A stretch of DNA of 41,244 bases from Chloroflexota bacterium (GCA_016199495.1 JACQGQ010000090.1:1-41244), one strand, 5' to 3'. Counted from the first letter of the stretch, positions 16,991-25,858 are shown. The notes: generated from the sequence alone by a model not told the origin. Numbers and translations: made by a program.

Positions 16991-17646
16991 TGCCAAAAAT
17001 GTTGAAGGACGGGCATAAAGTGATTACCATAATTGACTATGGTGCCGGCAATCTGCGCAGCGTGGTTAATGCCGTCACCAAGTTGGGTTTCCAGCCGAAG
17101 ATAACCAATAATCCCGATGATGTCTCCAGCGCCCGGGCGCTTATTCTGCCCGGGGTTGGGGCGGCGGCTGATGCCATGGCCAGTTTGAAGAAATTAGGTT
17201 TGGTCAGCCCGATTCGCCGCTTCATCGCTGAGGATAGGCCCTTCTTCGGTATCTGTCTCGGGCTGCAGATTCTTTTTAGCGGCACGGAAGAAGGCGGCTG
17301 GCACGAGTGCCTTGATATTATCCCCGGGCGGGTGCGTAAGCTTCCCGCGGGGCTAAAGATTCCGCACATGGGGTGGAATCAGGTCAGGCAAAAAATTTCT
17401 CATCCGCTTTTCGATGGGGTGCCGAATGAAGCTAACTTCTACTTTGTGCACAGCTATTACGCCGAGCCGGATGATAAGTCGCTGGTGGTCGGAGAGACCG
17501 AATATGGTGTTTCGATATGTAGCGTCATTGCCAGGGGTAACCTGGTAGGGACTCAGTTTCATCCGGAAAGGAGCGGTGAGATTGGACTTAAAATCTATGA
17601 TAATTTTATGAAATTCGCCCTGACAGCCAGGCTAAGTAGTCTGTAA
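16990..17646 (+). CDS. hisH: imidazole glycerol phosphate synthase, glutaminase subunit
   Basis: Class I glutamine amidotransferase that feeds ammonia to HisF in histidine synthesis. Motifs: ITIIDYGAGNLRSV near the N-terminus, LPGVGAAADAM, the nucleophile elbow GICLGLQILF, and the catalytic His and Glu in GTQFHPERSGEIG. I chose ATG 16990, with GGAGG ten bases ahead; TTG 16987 is also in frame. The protein extends about eight residues before the usual HisH start. It sits between a ferredoxin and a flavoenzyme in a glutamate synthase operon, with hisF two genes later and no other his gene nearby. It otherwise looks like a normal HisH. Confidence 0.92.
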   Translation: MPKMLKDGHKVITIIDYGAGNLRSVVNAVTKLGFQPKITNNPDDVSSARALILPGVGAAADAMASLKKLGLVSPIRRFIAEDRPFFGICLGLQILFSGTEEGGWHECLDIIPGRVRKLPAGLKIPHMGWNQVRQKISHPLFDGVPNEANFYFVHSYYAEPDDKSLVVGETEYGVSICSVIARGNLVGTQFHPERSGEIGLKIYDNFMKFALTARLSSL

Positions 17647-17667
17647 GTAAATTTTGATAGGAAGACA

Positions 17668-19017
17668 ATGGCAAAGGCAGAGAGGACAAAATATCTGATT
17701 ATCGGGAACTCGGCCGGGGGTATCGGGGCGGCCGAAGCTATCCGCCAGGTGGATGAAGTCGGCACTATGACCATAGTCTCCGATGAACCTTATCCGGCTT
17801 ACTCCAGGCCACTTATCTCGGAGTATCTGGCCGAAAAGCGCCCCCTGGAGAGGATGCTGTTTCGTCCGTCTGATTTCTACGAGAAGCACAACATCCAGGC
17901 TATCCTTGGCCGCAAAGCGGAGCAGCTTAATAGCGATGAACATACCATTAAGCTGGATGACGGCAGAAAAATAATCTGGGAGAGGTTACTGCTGGCTACG
18001 GGCGGTGTACCTATCGTTCCCGGGATAGAGGGTATCGGACTGAAAGGAGTCTTTACCTTTACCAAGCTTGATGACGCCAAGGCAATCGATGAGTTCTTGA
18101 ATCAGCATCAGGCAAGAAAGGTGAGGGGCGTGGTCATCGGTGGCGGTCTCATCGGGGTCAGTGTTACCGAAGCGCTGAGAAAGCGGGAGATTGATATTAC
18201 CATTGTCGAAATGAGGGAACGGCTTTTAAATACCATCCTTGATGAAGAAACGTCGGCTCTGGAGGCAGAAACCCTGAGGCGGGGTGGGGTTGAAATCATA
18301 ACCGGGCATACGGTGGCTAAGGTCAGTAGCTATTTAGATGGTGAAGCTAGCGGCGTGACTCTGGATGATGGTCGCTCGCTACCCTGTGAGATGGTGATAG
18401 TAGCTATCGGCGTCCGGCCGCGCACTGAGTTTGTGTCTGATACTAAGATAAAGGTTAACCGTGGCATAATGGTCGACCGCTATATGGCGACATCCAGCCC
18501 TGATGTCTACGCCTGCGGTGACGTAGCTGAGGCTTATGACTTTGTCTACGGGGAGAACCGGCTCACTCCTATCTGGCCCAATGCCTACATTGGGGGCAGG
18601 GTTGCCGGATTCAATATGGCGGCTATCCCAACTGAATATCGGGGCGGGACGGCGATGAACTCACTAAAGTATTTCGGGTTAGACGTTGTCTCGGCAGGAA
18701 TGGTGATGCCACCTGACGCTAGCTATGAGGTAATCAGGGCAAAGTACGGCCAGGCTTGCAAGAAGGTTATTCTGAAGGATGGACTGATAATGGGTATGGT
18801 CTTCAGCGGTGACATCGAGAAGTCGGGCATCGTTTATAATTTGATGAAGGATAGGGTGAAAGTCGGAGCTTTCCAGCAAGCTCTGGTCGCTGAAGATTTC
18901 GGTCTGGTCTCTTTGCCTGAAGAAATCTGGCGACCACACTTGGAAATACCGTCGGCTATCGCAGACACCTCGGTAATTTCTATGGAACAGGCTGAGGAAG
19001 TAATCGCGGGAGAGTAG
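17668..19017 (+). CDS. FAD/NAD(P)-dependent pyridine nucleotide-disulfide oxidoreductase family protein
   Basis: A 449-residue flavoprotein with the FAD site LIIGNSAGGIGAAEAIR at the N-terminus, LLLATGGVPIVPG, a second dinucleotide site GVVIGGGLIGVSVTEALRKR for NAD(P)H near residues 150-170, and the C-terminal FAD motif VYACGDVAEAYD. It resembles the N-terminal part of NADH nitrite reductase (NirB), rubredoxin reductase and NADH oxidase, without the CxxxxC redox pair of disulfide reductases. In this operon it most likely takes electrons from NAD(P)H and hands them, through the four-cluster ferredoxin, to the glutamate synthase FMN subunit; that is inference from order. Confidence 0.87.
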   Translation: MAKAERTKYLIIGNSAGGIGAAEAIRQVDEVGTMTIVSDEPYPAYSRPLISEYLAEKRPLERMLFRPSDFYEKHNIQAILGRKAEQLNSDEHTIKLDDGRKIIWERLLLATGGVPIVPGIEGIGLKGVFTFTKLDDAKAIDEFLNQHQARKVRGVVIGGGLIGVSVTEALRKREIDITIVEMRERLLNTILDEETSALEAETLRRGGVEIITGHTVAKVSSYLDGEASGVTLDDGRSLPCEMVIVAIGVRPRTEFVSDTKIKVNRGIMVDRYMATSSPDVYACGDVAEAYDFVYGENRLTPIWPNAYIGGRVAGFNMAAIPTEYRGGTAMNSLKYFGLDVVSAGMVMPPDASYEVIRAKYGQACKKVILKDGLIMGMVFSGDIEKSGIVYNLMKDRVKVGAFQQALVAEDFGLVSLPEEIWRPHLEIPSAIADTSVISMEQAEEVIAGE

Positions 19018-19042
19018 GGACTTTTATTACAGGAATGTAAGT

Positions 19043-20188
19043 ATGAAAGATATTCGACAGATTAATAATCCTTACAACGATGATAAGGTAATTGATGCCT
19101 GTTCCATATTCGGGATGATGGATACTACGGGCGGGAGATTTTCCGGAGAAGCTATCATACGGGCTATTGCCAATATGCATGTGCGGGGGAATGGTTTGGG
19201 CGGTGGATTCGCTATCTACGGACTATATCCTGAGTATGCCGACCTCTACGCCTTGCACATAATGTATCTCAGCCGGCAGGGACAACAGGAGACGGAGGCA
19301 TTTCTCAGAGACCGGTTTTACCTGGTCCTTGATGAGGAAGTGCCGACCCGACCGACACCGGCAATTGTCAATCCGCCGCTGGTATGGCGTTACTTCGTCA
19401 GGGTAGACCAACACAAGCCGGCGAATCAATCGGAAGACGACTACGTTGTCAATAGGGTGATGGAGATAAATACCAGGTTAAGTGACAGCTTTGTCTTTTC
19501 CAGTGGTAAGGATATGGGGGTATTCAAAGGAGTGGGTTATCCCGAGGAGATAGCCGAATACTTTGGGCTGGAAGAATATGAGGGTTACCTGTGGACGGCC
19601 CATGGGCGGTTTCCGACCAATACCCCTGGCTGGTGGGGTGGAGCGCACCCGTTCAGTATTCTGGACTGGACGGTGGTTCATAATGGTGAGATTTCATCCT
19701 ATGGCATAAATCGGCGTTATCTGGAGCAGTTCGGCTATCAGTGTACCATGCAGACGGACACCGAGGTGATAGCTTATGCCGTTGACCTGCTGATACGAAA
19801 ACACAACCTGTCGATAGAGATAGCCGCTAATATCTTGGCTCCCCCCTTCTGGGCTGAGATTGAGCGCCGTCCGCCAGAGGAACAGAAACTACTGCGTACC
19901 CTGCGCCAGACATACGGCAGTCTGCTCTTAAACGGACCGTTTACGATAATTATCGCCCATCGTGGCGAGATGATTGGGCTTACCGACCGCATTAGATTGC
20001 GCCCGCTTACTGTTGGGGTAAAGGGTGATATGCTCTACCTTTCGTCTGAGGAATCGGCTATCCGTCTGGTCTGTCCCGAGCTGGATAGAGCCTGGAGTCC
20101 AATGGGCGGCGAACCCATCGTGGGCATCCTCGGGCAACCGTTTGAGCCACGGCGAACCATCCGGGAGATGATAGTAGATGCTAACTAA
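19043..20188 (+). CDS. glutamate synthase glutaminase domain protein (class II amidotransferase)
   Basis: A 381-residue stand-alone version of the N-terminal domain of glutamate synthase, releasing ammonia from glutamine. Class II enzymes need an N-terminal cysteine; here Cys20 in [11 protein letters not shown] is the candidate, so removal of a 19-residue propeptide would be needed. The [18 protein letters not shown] and [17 protein letters not shown] motifs that bind glutamine are present, followed by [13 protein letters not shown]. It overlaps hisF by 11 bases. The FMN and GXGXG domains are encoded further on in the same operon, as in archaeal and Dehalococcoides-type split enzymes. Confidence 0.9.
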   Translation: MKDIRQINNPYNDDKVIDACSIFGMMDTTGGRFSGEAIIRAIANMHVRGNGLGGGFAIYGLYPEYADLYALHIMYLSRQGQQETEAFLRDRFYLVLDEEVPTRPTPAIVNPPLVWRYFVRVDQHKPANQSEDDYVVNRVMEINTRLSDSFVFSSGKDMGVFKGVGYPEEIAEYFGLEEYEGYLWTAHGRFPTNTPGWWGGAHPFSILDWTVVHNGEISSYGINRRYLEQFGYQCTMQTDTEVIAYAVDLLIRKHNLSIEIAANILAPPFWAEIERRPPEEQKLLRTLRQTYGSLLLNGPFTIIIAHRGEMIGLTDRIRLRPLTVGVKGDMLYLSSEESAIRLVCPELDRAWSPMGGEPIVGILGQPFEPRRTIREMIVDAN

Positions 20189-20954
20189 ACGGATTATCCC
20201 TTGCCTTGATGTCAAAGGCGGGCGAGTGGTCAAGGGTGTTAAGTTCCGTGACCATCGGGATGCCGGCGACCCCGTGGAGCTGGCCGCCTTTTACAACGAG
20301 CAGGGTGCCGACGAGCTTGTCTTCTACGACATCACCGCTTCCAGCGATGAGCGAGGGATAATGCAGGCCGTGGTGGAGCGCACCGCTAACCAGGTGTTCA
20401 TTCCTTTAACCGTGGGTGGCGGGTTGCGTAGCGTGGAGGACATCCGGCGGATGCTGGAAGCGGGCGCCGATAAAGTCTCTATCAACACGGCGGCGGTTCT
20501 TGACCCGAGCTTCATTACCAGGGCAGCCGAGCGCTTCGGCAGCCAGTGTATTGTTCTGGGTATGGACGCCAAGTGTATCCCCGGGGTATATCCACCCCGT
20601 TGGGAGGTGTTCACCCATACTGGTGCCGATGGCGGACGGGCGGCCGGTCTCGATGCGGTGGCCTGGGCGCTTCAGGCGGTTGAGCTGGGGGTGGGCGAGA
20701 TAGTAGTTAATAGTATCGACGCCGACGGTACTCAGGCTGGTTACGACCTGGAGCTGCTGCGGGCGATATCCGGGGCAGTCACCGTACCCGTGGTTGCCAG
20801 CGGTGGTGCCGGTACGCCGGAAGACCTGTATCAAGCCCTGGTCTCCGGTAAAGCCGACGCTGTCCTGGCGGCCAGTATATTTCATTACGGGACCTATTCT
20901 ATCAGCGAAACCAAAGAGTACCTGGTAAAACAGGGAATACCGATAAGAATCTAG
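20178..20954 (+). CDS. hisF: imidazole glycerol phosphate synthase, cyclase subunit
   Basis: A 258-residue TIM barrel that makes imidazole glycerol phosphate and AICAR. The two catalytic aspartates are in [18 protein letters not shown] (Asp11) and VLGMDAK (about Asp132). [32 protein letters not shown] and [11 protein letters not shown] give the phosphate-binding loops. The overlap with the preceding glutaminase gene shows coupling inside the glutamate synthase operon. HisH, its normal partner, is two genes upstream. Residues look canonical, so this is expected to be a working histidine enzyme, not a divergent paralogue. Confidence 0.94.
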   Translation: MLTKRIIPCLDVKGGRVVKGVKFRDHRDAGDPVELAAFYNEQGADELVFYDITASSDERGIMQAVVERTANQVFIPLTVGGGLRSVEDIRRMLEAGADKVSINTAAVLDPSFITRAAERFGSQCIVLGMDAKCIPGVYPPRWEVFTHTGADGGRAAGLDAVAWALQAVELGVGEIVVNSIDADGTQAGYDLELLRAISGAVTVPVVASGGAGTPEDLYQALVSGKADAVLAASIFHYGTYSISETKEYLVKQGIPIRI

Positions 20955-20966
20955 CGGGGTAAGGAT

Positions 20967-22469
20967 ATGAAAACATATATACCGAATAAATTTATCGTGG
21001 AGCGAGACCCTGAGCGCTGTATCCGGTGTCAGGTCTGCGTGAACCAGTGCTCTTTCGATAGCCATTACTATGATGCTGAGGATGACGAGGTACGCAGTCG
21101 TGAAGAGAACTGCGTTGGCTGTCATCGTTGTGTCCTTTTCTGCCCCACCGGGGCATTAACCATCAGGCGAAGTCCCCTGGACTATCGAGAAAACTATAAC
21201 TGGAGTTCTGAGGTGATTGAGGATATCATCAAGCAGGCGGAGACGGGCGGGATGCTGCTTACCGGGATGGGTAACGATAAGAGCCAGCGTATCTATTGGG
21301 ACCATCTGCTCCTCAATGCCAGCCAGGTGACCAATCCATCCATTGACCCGCTGCGCGAACCAATGGAGCTTATCACCTATCTGGGGCGCAAACCTGATTG
21401 TGTCGAAGTCGACCTCCGCTGCGTTCTGGGGACTGAGCTGGCTCCCCAGGTCAAGTTGGATGTCCCGGTGATGTTTGCCGCCATGTCCTACGGAGCGGTA
21501 AGCCTTAATGTCCAGGAATCTCTGGCACGGGCGGCGACAGAGATAGGTACCCTGTGGAATACAGGCGAGGGAGGACTGCATCCTTCATTATATAAATATG
21601 GCAACAATACTATTGTCCAGGTAGCCTCCGGGCGTTTCGGCGTGGACGCTGAATATATGGATGCCGGTAGGGTGGTAGAGATTAAGATTGGCCAGGGAGC
21701 TAAGCCTGGTATCGGCGGGCATCTTCCCGGAGAGAAGGTTAGTGCCGATGTCTCCAGGACCCGGATGATTCCCCAGGGGACCGATGCCCTGTCGCCGGCA
21801 CCCCAGCATGACATTTACTCCATTGAGGACCTGTCACAGCTTATTTACGCCTTAAAGGAGGCAACCAACTATACCAAGCCGATATCGGTAAAAATAGCGG
21901 CTGTGCATAATGCCGCGGCTATTGGCAGCGGTATGGTACGGGCTGGCGCCGATATCATTGTTCTCGATGGGCTGCGGGGGGCGACCGGGGCGGCGCCTAA
22001 AATTATTCGTGACAACGTCGGCATCCCTATTGAGATGGCGCTGGCTTCGTTAGATACCCGATTAAGGCAAGAGGGTATCCGTAATCTCGCCTCAATCGTG
22101 GTCTCGGGTGGGATAAGAAATAGTGGTGATGTCGCTAAGGCAATTGCCCTTGGTGCTGACGCCGTGTATATCGGCACGGCGGCTCTAATCGCCTTGGGTT
22201 GTACTGTCTGTCAGCAGTGCCATACCGGCAAGTGCGCCTGGGGTATCTGTACTACGGACCTGGCCCTGACCAAGAGAGTCAACCCTGACATCGGTGCCCG
22301 CAGGCTGGCAAACCTCCTGCGCGGCTGGAGCCTGGAACTCAAGGATATACTGGGTGGCATGGGTATTAATGCCCTGGAAAGCCTGCGGGGTAATCGTTTA
22401 CACTTGAGGGGTGTCGGCCTTACCGATACTGAACTCGGAATCCTGGGGGTAAGGATGGTAGGAGACTGA
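20967..22469 (+). CDS. glutamate synthase FMN-binding subunit with N-terminal ferredoxin domain (archaeal type)
   Basis: A 500-residue synthase core. Residues about 10-70 hold two [4Fe-4S] motifs (CIRCQVCVNQC and CVGCHRCVLFC). The FMN barrel follows, with VMFAAMSYGAVSLNVQESLARAA, NTGEGGLHP, the KIGQGAKPGIGGHLPGEKV loop, PISVKIAAVHN and VLDGLRGATGAAP. The 3Fe-4S cysteines are in the LGCTVCQQCHTGKCAWGIC segment. It converts 2-oxoglutarate plus ammonia to glutamate using reduced carriers. Separate genes supply the glutaminase (19043) and GXGXG domain (22471, starting two bases after this stop), which together replace the single-chain bacterial GltB. Confidence 0.93.
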   Translation: MKTYIPNKFIVERDPERCIRCQVCVNQCSFDSHYYDAEDDEVRSREENCVGCHRCVLFCPTGALTIRRSPLDYRENYNWSSEVIEDIIKQAETGGMLLTGMGNDKSQRIYWDHLLLNASQVTNPSIDPLREPMELITYLGRKPDCVEVDLRCVLGTELAPQVKLDVPVMFAAMSYGAVSLNVQESLARAATEIGTLWNTGEGGLHPSLYKYGNNTIVQVASGRFGVDAEYMDAGRVVEIKIGQGAKPGIGGHLPGEKVSADVSRTRMIPQGTDALSPAPQHDIYSIEDLSQLIYALKEATNYTKPISVKIAAVHNAAAIGSGMVRAGADIIVLDGLRGATGAAPKIIRDNVGIPIEMALASLDTRLRQEGIRNLASIVVSGGIRNSGDVAKAIALGADAVYIGTAALIALGCTVCQQCHTGKCAWGICTTDLALTKRVNPDIGARRLANLLRGWSLELKDILGGMGINALESLRGNRLHLRGVGLTDTELGILGVRMVGD

Positions 22470-22470
22470 A

Positions 22471-23232
22471 ATGGCAAAAAGCGGGGGTAATTCAGTAGTC
22501 AAGATTAATGCCAGCGGCGTTTTTTATCGGGAGCTGAATGCTAGACTGAGAGATATCGCTTCCAATGACGCTCAGAGGGTTGAGCTTCACAATGTCTGCG
22601 GTCAGCGATATATCGGTACTGACCTGGACAAGCCGATAGAAATTGAGATTTTCGGCACTCCGGGTAATGACCTGGGAGCCTTCATGGACGGCTCGAGAGT
22701 TATTGTCCACGGTAATGCTCAGGATGGCTGCGGTAATACCATGAATGAGGGGGAGATAATTGTTCACGGCCATGCCGGGGATATTATTGGTTTGTCAGCC
22801 CGGGGAGGTAAAATCTTCATCCGTGATGATGTCGGCTACCGGGCCGGCATCCATATGAAGGAGTACGGAGACAAGAAACCGGTGCTGGTTATCGGCGGCA
22901 CGGCCCAGGATTTTCTCGGGGAATATATGGCCGGTGGTATCCTGATTCTGCTGGGTTTGAATCTCAGCGCAGGCGAACATCACCAAGCGAAATATATCGG
23001 CACCGGCATGCACGGCGGTGTCATTTACTTGAGGGGAAGTGTCGAGGATTATCAATTAGGTCAGGAAGTAGGTATCGCTGACCTGGAAGAGAAGGACTAT
23101 CAGATTGTTCGGAAACTGGTTGGTGAATTCGCTGCTCACTTTGACTACGAACCGGCAACGATTTTAGAGGGCAAGTTTATCAAGCTCTACCCCCGCTGGC
23201 TGCGACCTTATGGGAGATTATATGCCTATTGA
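22471..23232 (+). CDS. glutamate synthase GXGXG-domain subunit
   Basis: A 253-residue right-handed beta-helix domain matching the C-terminal alpha-subunit region of glutamate synthase. The repeated glycine pattern is clear: VHGNAQDGCGNTMNEGEIIVHGHAGDIIG, then ARGGKIFIRDDVGYRAGIHM, and YMAGGILILLGLN. It is structural, bridging the glutaminase and FMN parts. The gene follows its partner with only one base between stop and start. It is the last synthase gene; the regulator at 23313 is 80 bases on. Confidence 0.92.
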   Translation: MAKSGGNSVVKINASGVFYRELNARLRDIASNDAQRVELHNVCGQRYIGTDLDKPIEIEIFGTPGNDLGAFMDGSRVIVHGNAQDGCGNTMNEGEIIVHGHAGDIIGLSARGGKIFIRDDVGYRAGIHMKEYGDKKPVLVIGGTAQDFLGEYMAGGILILLGLNLSAGEHHQAKYIGTGMHGGVIYLRGSVEDYQLGQEVGIADLEEKDYQIVRKLVGEFAAHFDYEPATILEGKFIKLYPRWLRPYGRLYAY

Positions 23233-23312
23233 GCGGGGGAGGAGGGGTATAGGCTAAGTGGTGTCAGCGACTTTGAGGAGCTAAGAAGCTTCTGGGGTTT
23301 ACGAATAATTAG

Positions 23313-23999
23313 GTGGACAGAGCCTTGTTCAATATATTCGTAATAGCTAAGGAAGACAAGACAATAACAGAACTGCGTTCGGAGCTTATTCAAAACGGCT
23401 TTGCCTGCTCGATTGTTTCTGACGAAAACGAGGCAATTGAGGAGATTGCCGAGCACTCCCCCGATTTAGTGCTGGTGGCAATGGACGGGTACTCGACTAA
23501 TTCCGGAATAAGGGAGTTGTGCCAGAGGATAAAGCTAGCCAGGCAGTTGCCTATTATTGCCCTGGTCGCTAGGGAGGCACTCGACAGCCTTGGTATTGAC
23601 CCGAGTATCGATGATTTTGTTATCAAGCCATATGACGTCAGGGAATTAGTATTAAGAGCAAAACGCCTGCTACCTGGGACCAGTAGTAGTGACAATAGTG
23701 AGCAAATTAGATGCGGCGACCTGGTAATAGACCTGGCTAAATGCGAGGTAAGTTTAGCCGGCGAGGTGGTACTATTGGCCTTTAGAGAGTATGAGTTGCT
23801 CAAGTTCCTGGCGAGTAATGGCGGCCGTGTCTTCACTCGTGAAGCTCTACTCAATAAAGTCTGGGGTTATGATTACTATGGTGGGGATAGGACAGTAGAT
23901 GTCCATATCAGAAGACTGAGGAGTAAGCTGGAGGACGCAACTCATACCTTCATTGAGACGGTAAGGAATATCGGTTATAGGTTCAGGGGAAGCAACTAG
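23313..23999 (+). CDS. atypical OmpR/PhoB-family response regulator, GlnR-like, lacking the phospho-acceptor
   Basis: A 228-residue regulator with a receiver domain (about 5-115) and a C-terminal winged helix (about 135-228; LLAFREYELLKFLASNGGRVFTREALLNKVWG, then DVHIRRLRSKLE and VRNIGYRF). The receiver has lost its phosphorylation site: Ala56 stands where Asp is expected after PDLVLV, the N-terminal acidic pair is replaced by Ala-Lys in VIAKED, and the Thr of the switch is Val; the Lys of VIKPYD remains. No histidine kinase is adjacent. Actinobacterial GlnR is a similar orphan that controls glutamine synthetase, ammonium transport and nitrite reductase. The start could be GTG 23313 or TTG 23325, the latter with AGGTGG eight bases ahead. 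Confidence 0.88.
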   Translation: MDRALFNIFVIAKEDKTITELRSELIQNGFACSIVSDENEAIEEIAEHSPDLVLVAMDGYSTNSGIRELCQRIKLARQLPIIALVAREALDSLGIDPSIDDFVIKPYDVRELVLRAKRLLPGTSSSDNSEQIRCGDLVIDLAKCEVSLAGEVVLLAFREYELLKFLASNGGRVFTREALLNKVWGYDYYGGDRTVDVHIRRLRSKLEDATHTFIETVRNIGYRFRGSN

Positions 24000-24005
24000 C
24001 TTGGT

Positions 24006-24046
24006 GTAACACAGATTTAACCTGGTGGTAATATGTTGGAAACAAT
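24006..24046 (+). promoter_or_regulatory. GlnR-like 11-base-periodic box upstream of the small ORF/amt unit
   Basis: GTAAC at 24006, TTAAC at 24017, GTAAT at 24028 and GAAAC at 24039 are each separated by exactly six bases. This is the closest of the three boxes to the actinobacterial GlnR consensus, since GTnAC- and GAAAC-type elements stand at alternate positions. TTAACC could serve as a -35 with AACAAT (24041-24046) as a weak -10. It lies six bases after the regulator gene's stop codon and 42 bases before the small ORF. Confidence 0.6.
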
Positions 24047-24087
24047 GAAGGGCTAGGATGGATATAAATAGTATCGGAGGTATATTA

Positions 24088-24210
24088 ATGCCAGTAGAAG
24101 CAATCCTAGCCGCCGTATCCTTTATCGGCCTTTTCACCGCCTGGGTAATTATACCCAGCTACTTGCGGAAGCGCCATGTTGCCAGCGAAGAAGACGATAC
24201 CTTCAAATAG
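24088..24210 (+). CDS. 40-residue single-span membrane peptide upstream of amt
   Basis: ATG 24088 follows a strong GGAGG site at a spacing of eight bases. The product starts MPVEAILAAVSFIGLFTAWV, has one hydrophobic helix (about residues 3-24), a basic stretch SYLRKRH that would stay inside, and an acidic tail EEDD. It sits between the GlnR-like box and the ammonium transporter gene and would be the first cistron of that unit. I do not recognise a family. It could be a small accessory subunit or regulator of Amt, or a leader peptide. Confidence 0.65.
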   Translation: MPVEAILAAVSFIGLFTAWVIIPSYLRKRHVASEEDDTFK

Positions 24211-24231
24211 TGGGCAATAACTGAGTTATCT

Positions 24232-24259
24232 CAGCCGAAGCAAGTGATAGTCACGGCTG
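24232..24259 (+). promoter_or_regulatory. stem-loop between the small ORF and amt
   Basis: CAGCCG (24232-24237) pairs with CGGCTG (24254-24259), and inside it GTGA pairs with TCAC around a three-base loop. No uridine run follows, so it is not a plain terminator. It may protect or separate the amt message from the small ORF message. Confidence 0.35.
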
Positions 24260-24302
24260 CAGTCTGGCTAGATTTAATTAGATTTAAAAGGAGCTTTTGG
24301 TT

Positions 24303-25760
24303 ATGCAACATCGTCAATTATCGGGCGTCAAGGAGTCGCCCGAACCTATTTTGTTACGAACGCCGCTACTCAAGCGGCGTTGGTTTATTGCCCTGACCCT
24401 GCTGGTCATTCTGGGCGTAGCCTTCTTTGGTGTGCCAGCCATCGTGCATGCCGCCGACCCTACTGGTGGGGACACGCTGCAGGATAATCCTGATGCTGCA
24501 GTTAATATGGCCTGGACATTAGTAGCCGGTTTCTTGGTCTGGTTCATGCAACTCGGTTTTGCCTTTCTGGGAGGTGGTCTAATTCGCTCCAAGAACCAGA
24601 CTAACTACTGGACGAAGAGCTTTATGGACTTCTGTATCGCCTCGCTCGGTTTCTGGGCTTTCGGTTTTGCCCTGATGTTCGGCGGCTCAAAACTGTTTCC
24701 CGGTCTGGAGGCTGGTAATGCTCTTATCGGCTATTCCGGCTTCTTCCTGAGCGGCGCCAGCTACGATGTCTCCACTATAATGATGTGGTTCTTCCAGATG
24801 GTCTTTGCCGCCACTGCCTGTACCATTGTGGCTGGCGCTGTGGCTGAGAGGATGAAGATAACCGCCTATCTGGCTTACAGCTTTATCATTGGTGCCTTAA
24901 TCTACCCCATTTATGGCAAATGGGTCTGGGGGGGAGGCTGGCTGAGCACACTGAACATTCTTGGTACTACTGGCGTCCGAGATTTCGCTGGCTCTGGTGT
25001 CGTCCACATGGTCGGTGGACTGGCCGCTCTGGTCGGTGCCGCCATGGTTGGCGCCAGGATTGGCAAATTTAATAGGGATGGCACTCCAAACGCAATCAGG
25101 GGTCATAACCTGCCTTTTGTCGTTATCGGCACCTTTATTCTCTTCTTCGGCTGGTTCGGCTTCAACGCTGGTAGTACCCTGGCGGCGACCGATTTGCGTA
25201 TCTCGGTTATTGTCGTCAATACCTTCCTGGCGGGGGTTACCGGAGCGGTGGTCGCTCTCTACTGGGTACTTGCCCGTACGGGAAAGGCTGATATTATTGC
25301 TGCCTGTAATGGCTGTCTGGCCGGGTTGGTGGCGATTACCGCGCCTTGCGCTTTCGTCGCTCCCTGGGCGGCGGTAGTCATCGGCGCTATCGCTGCTCCA
25401 GTAATGATGGCTACGGCCTGGTTTGTGGAGCGGAAGCTCAAAGTGGATGATGCGGTTGGGGCCGTCGCGGTTCATCTCGGTGGCGGTATTTGGGGGCTTT
25501 TGGCGGTGGGCATCTTCGCTGATGGCACTTACCTTGGTGTCAAGGGTCTAATCGTCGGTGAGGTAGGACAGCTTATCCTCCAGATTATTGATATCGCTGT
25601 AGTACTGGTCTGGGTTTCGGTTACTGCTTTCCTCACCTTTTACCTCGTTAAGAAGACAATCGGTCTACGTGCCAGCCGTGAAGAGGAGCTACAGGGTCTG
25701 GATATTCCCGAGCACGGCATAGAGGCTTATCCGGCTGATTCCGTTCCGGCTTCAAACTAA
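24303..25760 (+). CDS. amt: ammonium transporter, Amt/MEP family, with signal peptide
   Basis: A 485-residue channel for ammonium uptake. Residues about 1-50 look like a basic leader and signal peptide (KRRWFIALTLLVILGVAFFG ending in VHAAD). The Amt core follows from AVNMAWTLVAGFLVWFMQLGFAFL with eleven predicted helices, DFAGSGVVHMVGGLAALVGA with the first pore His, FGWFGFNAGS and VAVHLGGGIWGLLAVG with the second. ATG 24303 is nine bases after AAAAGGAG; the in-frame TTG 24297 is too close to that site. No PII gene is adjacent, unlike the common glnK-amtB pair; PII genes are at 353 and 2246. Control by the GlnR-like box is likely. Confidence 0.94.
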   Translation: MQHRQLSGVKESPEPILLRTPLLKRRWFIALTLLVILGVAFFGVPAIVHAADPTGGDTLQDNPDAAVNMAWTLVAGFLVWFMQLGFAFLGGGLIRSKNQTNYWTKSFMDFCIASLGFWAFGFALMFGGSKLFPGLEAGNALIGYSGFFLSGASYDVSTIMMWFFQMVFAATACTIVAGAVAERMKITAYLAYSFIIGALIYPIYGKWVWGGGWLSTLNILGTTGVRDFAGSGVVHMVGGLAALVGAAMVGARIGKFNRDGTPNAIRGHNLPFVVIGTFILFFGWFGFNAGSTLAATDLRISVIVVNTFLAGVTGAVVALYWVLARTGKADIIAACNGCLAGLVAITAPCAFVAPWAAVVIGAIAAPVMMATAWFVERKLKVDDAVGAVAVHLGGGIWGLLAVGIFADGTYLGVKGLIVGEVGQLILQIIDIAVVLVWVSVTAFLTFYLVKKTIGLRASREEELQGLDIPEHGIEAYPADSVPASN

Positions 25761-25858
25761 TCGTTGAAATATCATTTGCTCTAAAACCGGCGGGAAGGCG
25801 AAAAAGCAATCTAAAAAAAGGGAAACGAAAATAAGAGTAAGGAGAAATTAAAAGTAAT

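Noticed and set aside
25800-25858. Fourth GlnR-like box before the first glutamine synthetase
   Set aside because: GAAAC at 25822 and GAAAT at 25844 are 22 bases apart, but the in-between and upstream positions do not fit and the region is purine-rich by base composition.
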